Source of the DNA: Gillisia lutea
GTDB taxonomy: Bacteria; Bacteroidota; Bacteroidia; Flavobacteriales; Flavobacteriaceae
Length of the DNA stretch: 64,000 bases
Assembly (NCBI RefSeq): GCF_021568705.1
Contig: NZ_JAKGTH010000006.1
Location: 186,001-250,000, forward strand
Direction: 5' to 3'
Shown here piece by piece: positions 1-7,887 of this stretch (positions within the stretch are counted from its first letter, which is position 1; each line of letters starts with the position of its first letter). The position numbers were made by a program, and so were the translations under genes. The notes under the pieces were generated by a model. That model worked only from the letters and a program-made list of their open reading frames with translations, was not told the origin of the DNA and did no database searches.

Positions 1-1
1 A

Positions 2-964
2 GGAGAAGATGTGTTATCTAACCTTGCTCACGAACATGAAATCGTGAGATGCGTTTTAGATTATCGCGGATTGGTAAAATTAAAGAATACCTATATAGAT
101 GCTCTTCCAACACAGGTAGAGAAAACCACTGGAAGAGTACATACCGATTATATGCAGACGGTTGCTGCTACCGGAAGATTGAGTTCTAACAATCCAAACC
201 TTCAAAACATTCCAATTAGAACTGAAAGAGGAAGGCAAGTAAGAAAAGCTTTTGTGCCAAGAAATGAAGATTACATATTATTGGCCGCCGATTATTCTCA
301 AATTGAATTAAGAATTATTGCGGCATTAAGCAAGGAAGAGAATATGATAAAAGCCTTTCAAGATGGTAAAGATATTCATGCCTCTACCGCTGCAAAAGTA
401 TTTAATGTACCTTTAGAAGAAGTCACCCGAGAGCAAAGAAGCAATGCCAAAACAGTTAATTTTGGGATTATATATGGAGTTTCCGCATTTGGTTTAAGCA
501 ACCAGACCGACCTTTCCAGAGCAGAATCTAAAGACCTTATCGATACCTATTATAAGACCTACCCTAAACTAAGAGATTATATAAACGAGCAAATAGACTT
601 TGCGCGAGAGCACGGATATGTACAAACAGTGCTGGGAAGACGCAGATATTTAAAGGATATCAATTCACAAAATGCGGTTGTAAGAGGTGCTGCCGAAAGA
701 AATGCCGTGAACGCTCCCATTCAGGGAAGTGCTGCCGATATTATAAAATTGGCAATGATTAATATTCATAAGAAATTAAAAGAAAGAAATTACAAAACGA
801 AAATGCTTCTTCAGGTACATGATGAACTGGTATTTGATGCGTATAAAGAAGAGCTGTCAGAAGTAAAGAAACTGATAAAAACAGAGATGGAGAACGCTTT
901 TAAACTGGAAGTTCCCTTGGATGTAGAATTAGGTGAAGGTCAAAATTGGCTGGAAGCTCATTAA
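2..964 (+). CDS. polA: DNA polymerase I, C-terminal part (5' end outside window)
   Basis: This is the polymerase domain of DNA polymerase I, which fills gaps in repair and replaces RNA primers. The reading frame is open to the window start; the GTG at 11 is internal, because upstream codons (GED before VLSNLAHEHE) still match the family. All three family A polymerase motifs are visible: motif A (AADYSQIELRI), motif B (RSNAKTVNFGIIYG, with the Lys and Tyr that contact the incoming nucleotide) and motif C (LQVHDELVFD, carrying the second catalytic Asp). The 5'-3' and 3'-5' exonuclease regions would lie upstream and are not seen. A strong hairpin terminator follows directly. The identification is secure. 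Confidence 0.97.
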   Translation, partial: GEDVLSNLAHEHEIVRCVLDYRGLVKLKNTYIDALPTQVEKTTGRVHTDYMQTVAATGRLSSNNPNLQNIPIRTERGRQVRKAFVPRNEDYILLAADYSQIELRIIAALSKEENMIKAFQDGKDIHASTAAKVFNVPLEEVTREQRSNAKTVNFGIIYGVSAFGLSNQTDLSRAESKDLIDTYYKTYPKLRDYINEQIDFAREHGYVQTVLGRRRYLKDINSQNAVVRGAAERNAVNAPIQGSAADIIKLAMINIHKKLKERNYKTKMLLQVHDELVFDAYKEELSEVKKLIKTEMENAFKLEVPLDVELGEGQNWLEAH

Positions 965-966
965 TA

Positions 967-999
967 AAAAAGCCGGTTAAGATATTAACCGGCTTTTTT
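967..999. terminator. Bidirectional intrinsic terminator between polA and a convergent lipoprotein gene
   Basis: The arms AGCCGGTTAA (971-980) and TTAACCGGCT (985-994) pair perfectly around a GATA loop. An A-run precedes and a T-run follows, so it can work on both strands, which suits the convergent genes on either side. Confidence 0.9.
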
Positions 1000-1018
1000 A
1001 TTATTTAAAACATCTTAT

Positions 1019-1591
1019 TTACTGCTTCGTATATTCTACAGAAAGGATGTTTATATTGGAAGCAGAAGTATTACCCGGATCATCTACATATGCATTAGAT
1101 TCGGCTTCTGTTATATCAAAACTAAAAGTAGTATTTGTATAAGACAGTGGTTTTCTCTGGCTATAAACCATACCATCAATATTAATATTCAAAATAAGAA
1201 CATTGTCTTCCACATCCCATGTTCCTGAATCCTGACGACCTTCCACACATGTAAATTCATTATTATTTGTCCCGCCATTAAAATCGAGCTTTGCATTGGT
1301 AGTGGTAAATGTCATGTCTTCTCTAAAAACGATTGCCATATTAGAAAAACAAGAAGTTTCAGAAAGTAAGTTATAACTACCTGTATTGTCCTTATTAAGA
1401 TCAACCAGAACATCAGATTGCATTACGCTCAACTTCCATGTTCCATACAATTCCATGGGGGTAATATTTGCTTCTATATTATTGGTGTTAAATGTCTCCA
1501 TTCTAGCATCATCAGTATCTTCCGAGCTACAGGAAAACAAGGTCAAGGAAAGAGAAATAGATAAAAAACAAAACTTTAAAAACTTATTCAT
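1019..1591 (-). CDS. Small lipocalin-like lipoprotein, function unknown
   Basis: The 190-residue protein has a lipoprotein signal peptide (basic start, hydrophobic core, LTLFSC at about residue 21), so it should be anchored in the inner or outer membrane. The mature part contains a 'LYGTWKLS' motif near residue 50 and alternating strands typical of the small lipocalin-like lipoproteins common in Flavobacteriaceae, which often show 'GxW.l' at the first strand. I see no catalytic motif and no specific ligand. It stands alone between polA and rplM, facing polA, with its own promoter-like -7 element upstream (1626-1633). The lipoprotein call is firm; the lipocalin-like fold is an inference. Confidence 0.75.
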   Translation of the reverse strand: MNKFLKFCFLSISLSLTLFSCSSEDTDDARMETFNTNNIEANITPMELYGTWKLSVMQSDVLVDLNKDNTGSYNLLSETSCFSNMAIVFREDMTFTTTNAKLDFNGGTNNNEFTCVEGRQDSGTWDVEDNVLILNINIDGMVYSQRKPLSYTNTTFSFDITEAESNAYVDDPGNTSASNINILSVEYTKQ

Positions 1592-1625
1592 AGCTAAATA
1601 ACTTTATATTAGTTTATTAAGGCTG

Positions 1626-1633
1626 CAAATGTA
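1626..1633 (-). promoter_or_regulatory. Promoter -7 element for the small lipoprotein gene
   Basis: On the minus strand this reads TACATTTG, a match to the Bacteroidota -7 consensus TAnnTTTG, 34 bases upstream of the ATG. No TTG at the usual 19-base spacing is seen (the nearest is at 26), so it may be weak. Confidence 0.45.
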
Positions 1634-1680
1634 CAGGAAACTTAAAGTAAATTATGACACAATTAACACAAAAAATACTT

Positions 1681-1715
1681 TTTATCGTTAATTATTGTAT
1701 TTTATCGATTAATTA
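1681..1715. repeat. Near-identical direct repeat, 20-base period
   Basis: TTTATCGTTAATTA (1681-1694) recurs as TTTATCGATTAATTA (1701-1715) exactly 20 bases later, about two helical turns. It lies between the divergent lipoprotein and rplM promoters and could be a pair of protein-binding sites. Function is not known. Confidence 0.4.
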
Positions 1716-1835
1716 AACATGTTTTACTTCAGGTTGAAAGAGACAAAACTGTTAAAAACGGCAGTATAACTTCATATAAAGTGAAGGGCTTGACTACCAA
1801 ACATTTCGGCCTAAATAAATTAATGGAACTGCTAT

Positions 1836-1865
1836 TTGCATTATGAATTTATAATTGTACATTTG
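1836..1865 (+). promoter_or_regulatory. Promoter of rplM-rpsI
   Basis: TTG at 1836-1838 and TACATTTG at 1858-1865 are separated by 19 bases, an excellent fit to the Bacteroidota housekeeping promoter. It leaves a leader of about 65 bases before the GTG start of rplM. Confidence 0.8.
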
Positions 1866-1868
1866 CAC

Positions 1869-1901
1869 CCCTGTTTTCCCGATAGAAATGTTGGGGCAGG
1901 G
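1869..1901 (+). promoter_or_regulatory. Candidate ribosomal protein leader hairpin before rplM
   Basis: CCCTG (1869-1873) can pair with CAGGG (1897-1901), and CCC (1878-1880) with GGG (1893-1896), giving a two-step hairpin at the start of the transcript. Ribosomal operons often carry such structures for autoregulation by the encoded protein. The structure is read by eye only. Confidence 0.35.
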
Positions 1902-1936
1902 AATGGAATGTTTAATAACAAGTAAAATTAATTAGT

Positions 1937-2392
1937 GTGGACACATTAAGCTACAAAACAGTATCGGCCAACAAGGCTACCGTGACCAAAGATTGGGTAC
2001 ACGTAGATGCTGATGGTCAGACTTTAGGTCGTCTTTCTACAAAAGTGGCAAAGCTACTTAGAGGGAAATACAAGCCTAACTTCACCCCACACGTTGATTG
2101 CGGTGACAATGTAATTATTACAAACGCCGAAAAAATCAACTTAACAGGAAAGAAATGGGATTCTAAAGAATACATTCGCCACACTGGCTACCCTGGGGGA
2201 CAACGCAGTCTAACTGCAACCGAATTATTCAATAAAGGACCGGAAAGGTTAATTGAAAATGCGGTAAAAGGAATGCTTCCTAAGAACAAATTAGGAGCGG
2301 CAATATTCCGTAATTTAAAGGTTTATGCAGGATCAGAACACGATCTTAAAGCTCAAAAACCTAAAACTATTAACTTAAACGATCTTAAGTAA
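1937..2392 (+). CDS. rplM: Large subunit ribosomal protein L13 (uL13)
   Basis: L13 is an early-assembling protein of the 50S subunit. The 151-residue product matches the family along its length: VDADGQTLGRLST and KVAKLLRGKYKPNFTPHVDCGD near the N-terminus and RNLKVYAGSEHDLKAQKP at the C-terminus. The start is a GTG at 1937; the following residues DTLSYKT are the usual beginning of L13 in Bacteroidota, so a later start would truncate it. Its stop codon overlaps the ATG of rpsI by one base (TAATG), giving tight translational coupling of the classical rplM-rpsI operon. Confidence 0.98.
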   Translation: MDTLSYKTVSANKATVTKDWVHVDADGQTLGRLSTKVAKLLRGKYKPNFTPHVDCGDNVIITNAEKINLTGKKWDSKEYIRHTGYPGGQRSLTATELFNKGPERLIENAVKGMLPKNKLGAAIFRNLKVYAGSEHDLKAQKPKTINLNDLK

Positions 2393-2778
2393 TGGAGGTT
2401 ATTCACAAAATTGGTCGTAGAAAAACGGCTGTTGCAAGAGTATATGTTAACCAGGGTTCTGGAAACATTACTATTAACAAAAAAGATCTTAAGGATTACT
2501 TCACTACCGGACCTTTAGTTTTTAAAGTACTTCAACCTTTAAACATGACTAATAACGAAGAGAACTTCGATATTAAAGTGAATGTTTACGGTGGTGGTAT
2601 TACTGGTCAGGCTGAAGCTATTCGTCTTGCCCTTTCTAGAGCTATGGTAGAATTGGATGCTGAAAACCGTGCGGTGTTAAAACCAGAAGGTTTGATGACA
2701 AGAGATCCAAGAATGGTAGAGCGTAAGAAATTCGGACAGAAGAAAGCTCGTAAGAAATTCCAGTTCTCTAAACGTTAA
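2392..2778 (+). CDS. rpsI: Small subunit ribosomal protein S9 (uS9)
   Basis: S9 is a 30S protein whose C-terminal tail reaches the P-site tRNA. The 128-residue sequence has the family start (IGRRKTAVARVYV), the central YGGGITGQAEAIRLALSRA segment and the strongly basic end (KKARKKFQFSKR) with the terminal SKR characteristic of S9. The start overlaps the rplM stop by one base. Length is normal for the family. Confidence 0.98.
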   Translation: MEVIHKIGRRKTAVARVYVNQGSGNITINKKDLKDYFTTGPLVFKVLQPLNMTNNEENFDIKVNVYGGGITGQAEAIRLALSRAMVELDAENRAVLKPEGLMTRDPRMVERKKFGQKKARKKFQFSKR

Positions 2779-2848
2779 TATTTTGGGCATTGCCCTAAAA
2801 GTTCATTTAAAAATTAAAGATTTTTGTTGTTGTTCATTAGTGAATTTT

Positions 2849-2940
2849 AAATACCGCCCGGTATTTTCTCATCACTCTTGAAGTTAGTTTAGCATCTAAA
2901 TAGACAAGGCCGTATTTAAATATAAATAGCCACTTGCCTA
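2849..2940 (+). promoter_or_regulatory. Structured leader region before rpsB
   Basis: The gap before rpsB holds a compact hairpin, AAATACC (2849-2855) with GGTATTT (2860-2866), and a second possible pairing between CAAGGC (near 2905-2910) and GCCACTTG (near 2929-2936). There is no T-run, so this is more like a leader than a terminator. No good TAnnTTTG promoter was found here. It is a candidate site for S2 autoregulation, by inference only. Confidence 0.3.
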
Positions 2941-2974
2941 TTGCTATCTCAACAGAACGTAAACTATTACAAAA

Positions 2975-3865
2975 ATGGCAAACAAAGTAGAAGTAAAAGA
3001 ATTACTTGATGCAGGTGTACATTTTGGACACCTTACAAGAAGATGGAATCCAAACATGGCCCCATATATTTATATGGAGCGTAATGGGATTCACATTATC
3101 AACTTATATAAAAGTGCTGCAAAAATGCAAGAGGCAGGTGATGCCCTTAATAAAATTGCAGCCAGCGGTAGAAAAATACTCTTCGTAGCTACCAAAAAAC
3201 AAGCTAAAGAAATTGTTGCAGAACATGCAACAAGAGCAAACATGCCGTTCATCACTGAAAGATGGCCTGGTGGAATGCTTACTAACTTTATCACTATCCG
3301 TAAAGCTGTTAAAAAAATGGCTACTATTGATAGAATGAAAAAAGACGGAACTTTCAACACTCTTTCTAAGAAAGAACGTTTACAAGTAGACCGTTTGAGA
3401 GCTAAGTTAGATAAAAACTTAGGTTCTATTGCAGACATGAGCCGACTTCCGGCAGCACTTTTTGTAGTAGATATCACTCGTGAACACATTGCCGTTAAAG
3501 AAGCTCAAAAATTAAACATTCCAATTTTTGCGATGGTTGATACTAACTCTGATCCTCGCGAGGTAGAGTACATGATTCCATCAAATGATGATGCTTCTAA
3601 ATCTATTGATAAAGTAGTTTCTTATGTTTCTGACGCTATCATTGAAGGCTTATCTGAAAGAAAGTCTACTAAAGATGCTAAAGACGACAGCAAAGAAGAA
3701 AAAACTGCTAAAGCTCCTAAAGCAAAAAAATCTCAAGAAGATGTAGAAGTTCCTTCTACTGATGCTGCAGATAAAAAAGCGATGAAGGAAGCTAAAAAAG
3801 ATGTTAAGTTAGAGTCTAAACAAGAAACTTTAGACAAAGCTGCTTCTAACGAAGAAGAAGAATAA
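2975..3865 (+). CDS. rpsB: Small subunit ribosomal protein S2 (uS2) with long charged tail
   Basis: S2 joins late to the back of the 30S subunit and is needed for S1 binding in many bacteria. The core (about residues 1-228) has the family motifs LLDAGVHFGHLTRRWNP, FVATKKQAKE, FITERWPGGMLTNF and the IFAMVDTNSDP segment. Residues from about 230 to 296 form a tail almost wholly of Lys, Glu, Asp, Ala and Ser, which makes the protein about 60 residues longer than the core family. Such tails are common in Flavobacteriaceae S2 but have no known fold. It is followed by tsf, the usual partner. Confidence 0.97.
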   Translation: MANKVEVKELLDAGVHFGHLTRRWNPNMAPYIYMERNGIHIINLYKSAAKMQEAGDALNKIAASGRKILFVATKKQAKEIVAEHATRANMPFITERWPGGMLTNFITIRKAVKKMATIDRMKKDGTFNTLSKKERLQVDRLRAKLDKNLGSIADMSRLPAALFVVDITREHIAVKEAQKLNIPIFAMVDTNSDPREVEYMIPSNDDASKSIDKVVSYVSDAIIEGLSERKSTKDAKDDSKEEKTAKAPKAKKSQEDVEVPSTDAADKKAMKEAKKDVKLESKQETLDKAASNEEEE

Positions 3866-3889
3866 CATAACCTTTTGATAATTTTTATG

Positions 3890-3929
3890 AGTCGTTTAGT
3901 TCTTTTCTTTACAAAAAAGCTAAACGACT
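3890..3929 (+). terminator. Hairpin between rpsB and tsf (attenuator or partial terminator)
   Basis: AGTCGTTTAG (3890-3899) pairs with CTAAACGACT (3920-3929), and CTTTT (3902-3906) with AAAAG (3915-3919) inside it. Only a loose T-rich stretch follows, so it may lower rather than stop transcription into tsf, as reported for the same junction in E. coli. Confidence 0.6.
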
Positions 3930-3961
3930 TGTTTATTATAAATTAAAAAACTTTAAACGTC

Positions 3962-4786
3962 ATGGCAAAGATAACCGCCGCAGAAGTAAATAAATTAAGA
4001 AAGTCTACCGGAGCCGGTATGATGGATTGTAAAAAAGCATTAGTGGAAGCTGATGGTGATTTTGATACTGCAATCGAAATTCTTCGTAAAAAAGGTCAGA
4101 AAGTAGCTGCAAACCGTGCCGACAGAGAATCTACTGAAGGTGCTGTTATAGCAAAAGTGAACGATGATGCAACCAGAGGTGTTGTAATTTCACTTAACTG
4201 TGAAACTGACTTCGTTGCAAAGAATGATTCTTTCGTAAAAATGGCTACCGATCTTGCTGATCTTGCTCTTACTGTTTCTTCAAAAGAAGAATTATTAGCT
4301 GCAAATTTCAATGGGATTACTGTTCAGGACAAATTGATTGAGCAAACCGGAGTAATTGGTGAAAAATTAGAGATTGGTGATTTCCGTACGTTGGAAGCTC
4401 CTTTCGTTGGTTCTTACATCCACGCTGGTAACAAGATCGCTGTTTTAACCGGTCTTTCTAAGAATGTTGAAGGAGCTGAAGAAGCTGCTAAAAACGTTTC
4501 TATGCAAGCTGCTGCAATGAATCCTGTTGCTTTGAATGAAGATGGTGTAGATCAATCTATCATCGACAAAGAGATCGAAATCGCTAAAGATCAATTAAGA
4601 GAAGAAGGTAAGCCAGAAGAGATGTTAGATAACATCGCTAAAGGTAAAATCAAACGTTTCTTTAAAGACAACACTTTGGTAAACCAAGATTTCATTAAAG
4701 ATAACAAAATGAGCATCGCTTCTTACGTTAAATCTGTAGATAGCGACCTTACTGTTGTTGCTTTTGAAAGAGTTGCTTTAGGATAA
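3962..4786 (+). CDS. tsf: Elongation factor Ts
   Basis: EF-Ts exchanges GDP for GTP on EF-Tu in the cytoplasm. The N-terminal UBA-like region is clear (ITAAEVNKLRKSTGAGMMDCKKAL, residues 3-26) and the signature CETDFVAKND lies near residues 80-89. At 274 residues it is of the usual bacterial length. It sits 96 bases after rpsB in the conserved order rpsB-tsf and ends at a strong terminator. Confidence 0.98.
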   Translation: MAKITAAEVNKLRKSTGAGMMDCKKALVEADGDFDTAIEILRKKGQKVAANRADRESTEGAVIAKVNDDATRGVVISLNCETDFVAKNDSFVKMATDLADLALTVSSKEELLAANFNGITVQDKLIEQTGVIGEKLEIGDFRTLEAPFVGSYIHAGNKIAVLTGLSKNVEGAEEAAKNVSMQAAAMNPVALNEDGVDQSIIDKEIEIAKDQLREEGKPEEMLDNIAKGKIKRFFKDNTLVNQDFIKDNKMSIASYVKSVDSDLTVVAFERVALG

Positions 4787-4820
4787 TCTTTCTTCTGAAT
4801 TATCTTCAGATAAAAAATTT

Positions 4821-4852
4821 AAAAGCCGTTTCTTAATTGAAACGGCTTTTTT
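4821..4852. terminator. Bidirectional intrinsic terminator after tsf
   Basis: AAAAGCCGTTTC (4821-4832) and GAAACGGCTTTT (4839-4850) pair perfectly around TTAATT, with T-runs on both strands. It touches the stop of the convergent DUF4260 gene. Confidence 0.92.
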
Positions 4853-5201
4853 ATTTCCCAATTTCTCCTAAATGGGTGAATTTAAAGCCTTTCTCATATT
4901 TTAATCCATAGCCAAGCATTCTATCAAATGAAGAGTGACTAAAAAGTATAACTCCTATTAGTTTTAATATCTCATTGTTTAGAAAAAAGCCAATCAAATA
5001 TATAAGGATAGCAATCCCTTTATGATGGAACATATTATAAAAAAATGCGCCTACCCTATTATTTACAAGATACCCAAGCATACTTACATCAGGCAATAAG
5101 AACAAGCCAAAGAACCACCACCAAGAAAACTGCAAGTAATAAAAACCAAAGATTCCTAAAGCCAGCATAACCAATTCTTCGAGTTTCAGGGCAATTTTCA
5201 T
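4851..5201 (-). CDS. DUF4260-type small membrane protein
   Basis: The 116-residue protein is very hydrophobic, with about three membrane segments (LVMLALGIFGFYYL; WWWFFGLFLLPDVSML; IAILIYLIGFFL) and a conserved-looking FSHSSFDRMLGYGLKY stretch near the C-terminus. This pattern matches the DUF4260 family, whose function is unknown. A longer frame reaches 5261 but would overlap the cyclase gene; the ATG at 5201 lies 11 bases after that gene's stop and starts directly with the family sequence (MKIALKLEELVML), so I chose it. It appears to be the last gene of an operon with the cyclase gene. Confidence 0.75.
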   Translation of the reverse strand: MKIALKLEELVMLALGIFGFYYLQFSWWWFFGLFLLPDVSMLGYLVNNRVGAFFYNMFHHKGIAILIYLIGFFLNNEILKLIGVILFSHSSFDRMLGYGLKYEKGFKFTHLGEIGK

Positions 5202-5211
5202 AAGCTGATCT

Positions 5212-5958
5212 TTATTCCAATTTATACAAAACGGGTTTACTAGGGCTTGCATCATTTTCAAATGAAGCTATTTGCAAGTTAAGGAGATAACTACCATCTT
5301 CAATTTTGTTAGCCACATAGATAAGTTCAGTAATAGTAGCATCAAAACGAGTATTTTTAGGATAATCCCAGAAAGCCTTATGTGCTAAAAGCTTTCCTTC
5401 ATCTTTCTCTTTATCTACAGAGGGAAGGTCTATCAATAAATGCTTTATTCCACATTCTCTAATATATCGTGCAGCTGCTTCTTCTAAATAAGGCCAATTA
5501 GTATTAGAATATTTCTTGCTTCTCTTTTCAATATAATTAGGCAGAGATCTAATAACGATCGCTTCTACCTGATTAGGCTTTAGCACTTGCTTTATTTGAG
5601 CTTCTGAAATCACCTTGTCTTCCCCTCTTGTTTCTGGTTCTACCGAGATCAGCTTAGTAGTGAAAAAAAACTGTTTCAAGCTTTCATGAACGCTATGAAA
5701 TTCTCTTGTAATATGCCCCACACACTCGGTATGCGTACCATGCCCATGCGGATTGAACTGAATATTATTAAAGTTTGTTGAAGCTCCTTCTGTTACCTTT
5801 CCTATAAAATCGCCATCTCTAACAGGAGTAATTTTTGGCGCATCCAAATACCATGCTATAGGGTTTTTATCATCCCCTCGCATATTCAGCGAGATATCTA
5901 ATGGCTTAGAAAGATCTACCGTAAAGGAGATATTCTTATATTCTATAGTTGCTTTCAT
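5212..5958 (-). CDS. Cyclase-family metal-dependent hydrolase (kynurenine formamidase-like)
   Basis: The protein has about 248 residues and belongs to the cyclase family (PF04199), which includes bacterial kynurenine formamidases. The metal-binding motif is visible as HGHGTHTECVGH, a variant of the usual HxGTHxDxPxH. IVIRSLPN and LLIDLPSVD segments support the fold. The frame continues upstream to a TTG at 5976, but the ATG at 5958 begins a sequence typical of the family (MKATIEYKNISF) and is preferred. No kynurenine pathway genes are nearby, so the substrate is not known. It lies between hemW and the DUF4260 gene on the same strand. Confidence 0.8.
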   Translation of the reverse strand: MKATIEYKNISFTVDLSKPLDISLNMRGDDKNPIAWYLDAPKITPVRDGDFIGKVTEGASTNFNNIQFNPHGHGTHTECVGHITREFHSVHESLKQFFFTTKLISVEPETRGEDKVISEAQIKQVLKPNQVEAIVIRSLPNYIEKRSKKYSNTNWPYLEEAAARYIRECGIKHLLIDLPSVDKEKDEGKLLAHKAFWDYPKNTRFDATITELIYVANKIEDGSYLLNLQIASFENDASPSKPVLYKLE

Positions 5959-5982
5959 TATAGATAATAGACACAAAGACCT

Positions 5983-7188
5983 TTATTGATCTTCTTCCAA
6001 ATTTATGAAGAATAAGTCACCGGCAATACCATCGCTTAAAAATTTACCTTTTTCGGTCACCCTCAAAATATCATTTTCCAAGCTCAATAATCCCTCTTTT
6101 AAATGAGGCACCGCCTCGATCAATAAATGCGTTTTATAGTTAAGTCCGAAGTTAAGTTCCACTTCCTTCATAGATACGCCCCACATAGTACGTAAGCGCG
6201 TCATTACATATTCGTTATACTTATCTGCTTGAGATAGATCCTCCTCTTCTAAGGGGAGATTGCCGGCTTTTAGAGCCTTAATATATAAAGCATTATTGCT
6301 GATGTTCCATTTTCGCGATTGCCCATTGTAAGAATGAGCAGATGGGCCAATTCCCAAATAGCTTTTCCCCATCCAGTAGGCCGTATTATTCTGGGAGAAA
6401 TATCCGGGTTTGCCAAAGTTGGAAAACTCATAATGTACAAATCCGGCATCTTTTAAGCTGGAGGTTAATATTTCGAAATGCGCTCTTGCAACCTCATCAT
6501 CTACCGGTTTCACCTTTCCTTTTTCAATGAATTTCTTTAAAGCCGTGTTAGGTTCCACCGTTAAAGCATAACAAGAGAAATGCGGCAAACCAAGTGTGAT
6601 TGCCGTTTGTATATTTTCACTCCAGCGTTCATTGCTCATTCCCGGAATACCGTAGATAAGATCAATTGAGATATTATCGAAATAAGAAGTAGCCATTTTG
6701 ATGCAACTCAAAGCTTCCTCGGCACTATGTGCCCTATTCATCAATTTAAGGTCTTCTTCAAAAAAAGATTGCACCCCAATGCTCAATCTATTTATTCCAA
6801 CTTCTTTAAAAATGATTAATTTCTCTTCGGAAAGATCATCAGGATTGGCTTCCAAAGTAACCTCAGCCTCCGCATCAATACTATAATTTTCAGATATAGT
6901 TTGAAATATCTGTTCTAATTCAGCCTTCTCCAGAAGTGAAGGTGTTCCTCCTCCAAAATAGATGGTTTTAATTATAACTTCACCCAATTCCTCTTTTCGT
7001 AAAACCAATTCTTTACAAAGCATTGCAACCAATTCCGATTTATGTTTCACTGAAGTGCTAAAGTGAAAATCACAATAATGACAGGCTTGTTTGCAAAAAG
7101 GTATATGAATGTAAATTCCGCCCCCGTCCATCGTTATCGGAGTGAGAGACTCACTTGAATTATTTAAATTAGGCTTATTTGAGATCAT
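5983..7188 (-). CDS. hemW: Heme chaperone HemW (radical SAM, coproporphyrinogen III oxidase-like)
   Basis: HemW is a radical SAM protein that binds heme and is thought to deliver it to respiratory enzymes; it is often misnamed oxygen-independent coproporphyrinogen oxidase. The iron-sulfur motif CxxxCxxC is at residues 32, 36 and 39 (CKQACHYC) and is followed by the DFHFSTS stretch that sets HemW apart from HemN. YFGGGTPSLL and the ANPDDL segment also match. A second ATG at 7131 would remove a 19-residue polar leader not seen in most relatives and is a plausible alternative start. It lies 31 bases behind ruvC. Confidence 0.93.
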   Translation of the reverse strand: MISNKPNLNNSSESLTPITMDGGGIYIHIPFCKQACHYCDFHFSTSVKHKSELVAMLCKELVLRKEELGEVIIKTIYFGGGTPSLLEKAELEQIFQTISENYSIDAEAEVTLEANPDDLSEEKLIIFKEVGINRLSIGVQSFFEEDLKLMNRAHSAEEALSCIKMATSYFDNISIDLIYGIPGMSNERWSENIQTAITLGLPHFSCYALTVEPNTALKKFIEKGKVKPVDDEVARAHFEILTSSLKDAGFVHYEFSNFGKPGYFSQNNTAYWMGKSYLGIGPSAHSYNGQSRKWNISNNALYIKALKAGNLPLEEEDLSQADKYNEYVMTRLRTMWGVSMKEVELNFGLNYKTHLLIEAVPHLKEGLLSLENDILRVTEKGKFLSDGIAGDLFFINLEEDQ

Positions 7189-7219
7189 GCAGATTTTGGT
7201 TCTTATAACTAAAGAATTT

Positions 7220-7771
7220 TTATCGAACTTTCTTAGGATTTTGTTTTACAAAAGCATCCCAACCGGTATAACTTTTTCCTACCTCCACTCGACCGGTATT
7301 ATAAAAATGGCAAACCGCCGCGGCCAGACCATCGGTAGAATCCAGATTTTTAGGTAATTCCTTTAAGCCTAAAACGCTTTGAAGCATTCTTGCCACCTGT
7401 TCCTTACTGGCATTTCCGTTTCCAGTGATTGCCATCTTAATTTTCTTAGGAAGGTACTCGGTAATGGGGATTTCACGGGAAAGTCCTGCAGCCATAGCCA
7501 CCCCTTGCGCTCTTCCCAATTTCAGCATAGATTGAACGTTCTTCCCAAAGAAAGGAGCTTCTATGGCAATTTCATCAGGATGATAGGTGTCGATAAGCTC
7601 AATAGTGCGTTCGAATATCAGCTTTAATTTCACGTAAGGATCGCTGTATTTCTGAAGAAGAAGCTCATTCAACTGCAAGAAATGCATCTTTTTATTCTGT
7701 ACTTTTATCAGTCCGAACCCCATAATAGTGGTTCCGGGGTCGATACCAAGGATGATTCTTTCAGTTTTCAA
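7220..7771 (-). CDS. ruvC: Crossover junction endodeoxyribonuclease RuvC
   Basis: RuvC cuts Holliday junctions to finish recombination, working with RuvAB. The 183-residue sequence begins with the catalytic LGIDPGT motif (Asp11), has the second acidic site in IAIEAPFFGKN and the third in DSTDGLAAAVCHF near the C-terminus. Length fits the family. The gene heads a minus-strand run ruvC-hemW-cyclase-DUF4260. RuvA and RuvB are not in the window. Confidence 0.96.
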   Translation of the reverse strand: MKTERIILGIDPGTTIMGFGLIKVQNKKMHFLQLNELLLQKYSDPYVKLKLIFERTIELIDTYHPDEIAIEAPFFGKNVQSMLKLGRAQGVAMAAGLSREIPITEYLPKKIKMAITGNGNASKEQVARMLQSVLGLKELPKNLDSTDGLAAAVCHFYNTGRVEVGKSYTGWDAFVKQNPKKVR

Positions 7772-7855
7772 AAGCTGTAGAAAGTTTAATTAAAAGCCTG
7801 ATTTCTGCTTTTTAACAAGGCATCACAAAGCTACGATTTTCTAAGCAGCTATCCG

Positions 7856-7863
7856 TATATTTG
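7856..7863 (+). promoter_or_regulatory. Promoter -7 element for the glycosyltransferase gene
   Basis: TATATTTG is a perfect TAnnTTTG element. It overlaps the TTG at 7861 that opens the longest frame, which argues that translation starts at the ATG at 7888 instead. No clear TTG upstream element was found. Confidence 0.5.
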
Positions 7864-7887
7864 GGCATTGCCAAATTTCTAAAATCA

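Noticed and set aside
2781-2800. GGGC/GCCC hairpin after rpsI as a terminator
   Set aside because: The stem is only four strong pairs with a three-base loop and is not followed by a T-run; it is too weak to call.
3091-3489. 132-codon frame antisense to rpsB
   Set aside because: It lies wholly inside a certain ribosomal gene and its translation looks like no protein family; the frame follows from the codon use of rpsB.
5202-5261. N-terminal extension of the DUF4260 protein
   Set aside because: It would overlap the cyclase gene by 50 bases, and the family sequence starts at the ATG at 5201.
7861-7887. TTG start extending the glycosyltransferase by nine residues
   Set aside because: The codon is part of the TATATTTG promoter element, so it is upstream of the likely transcript start.
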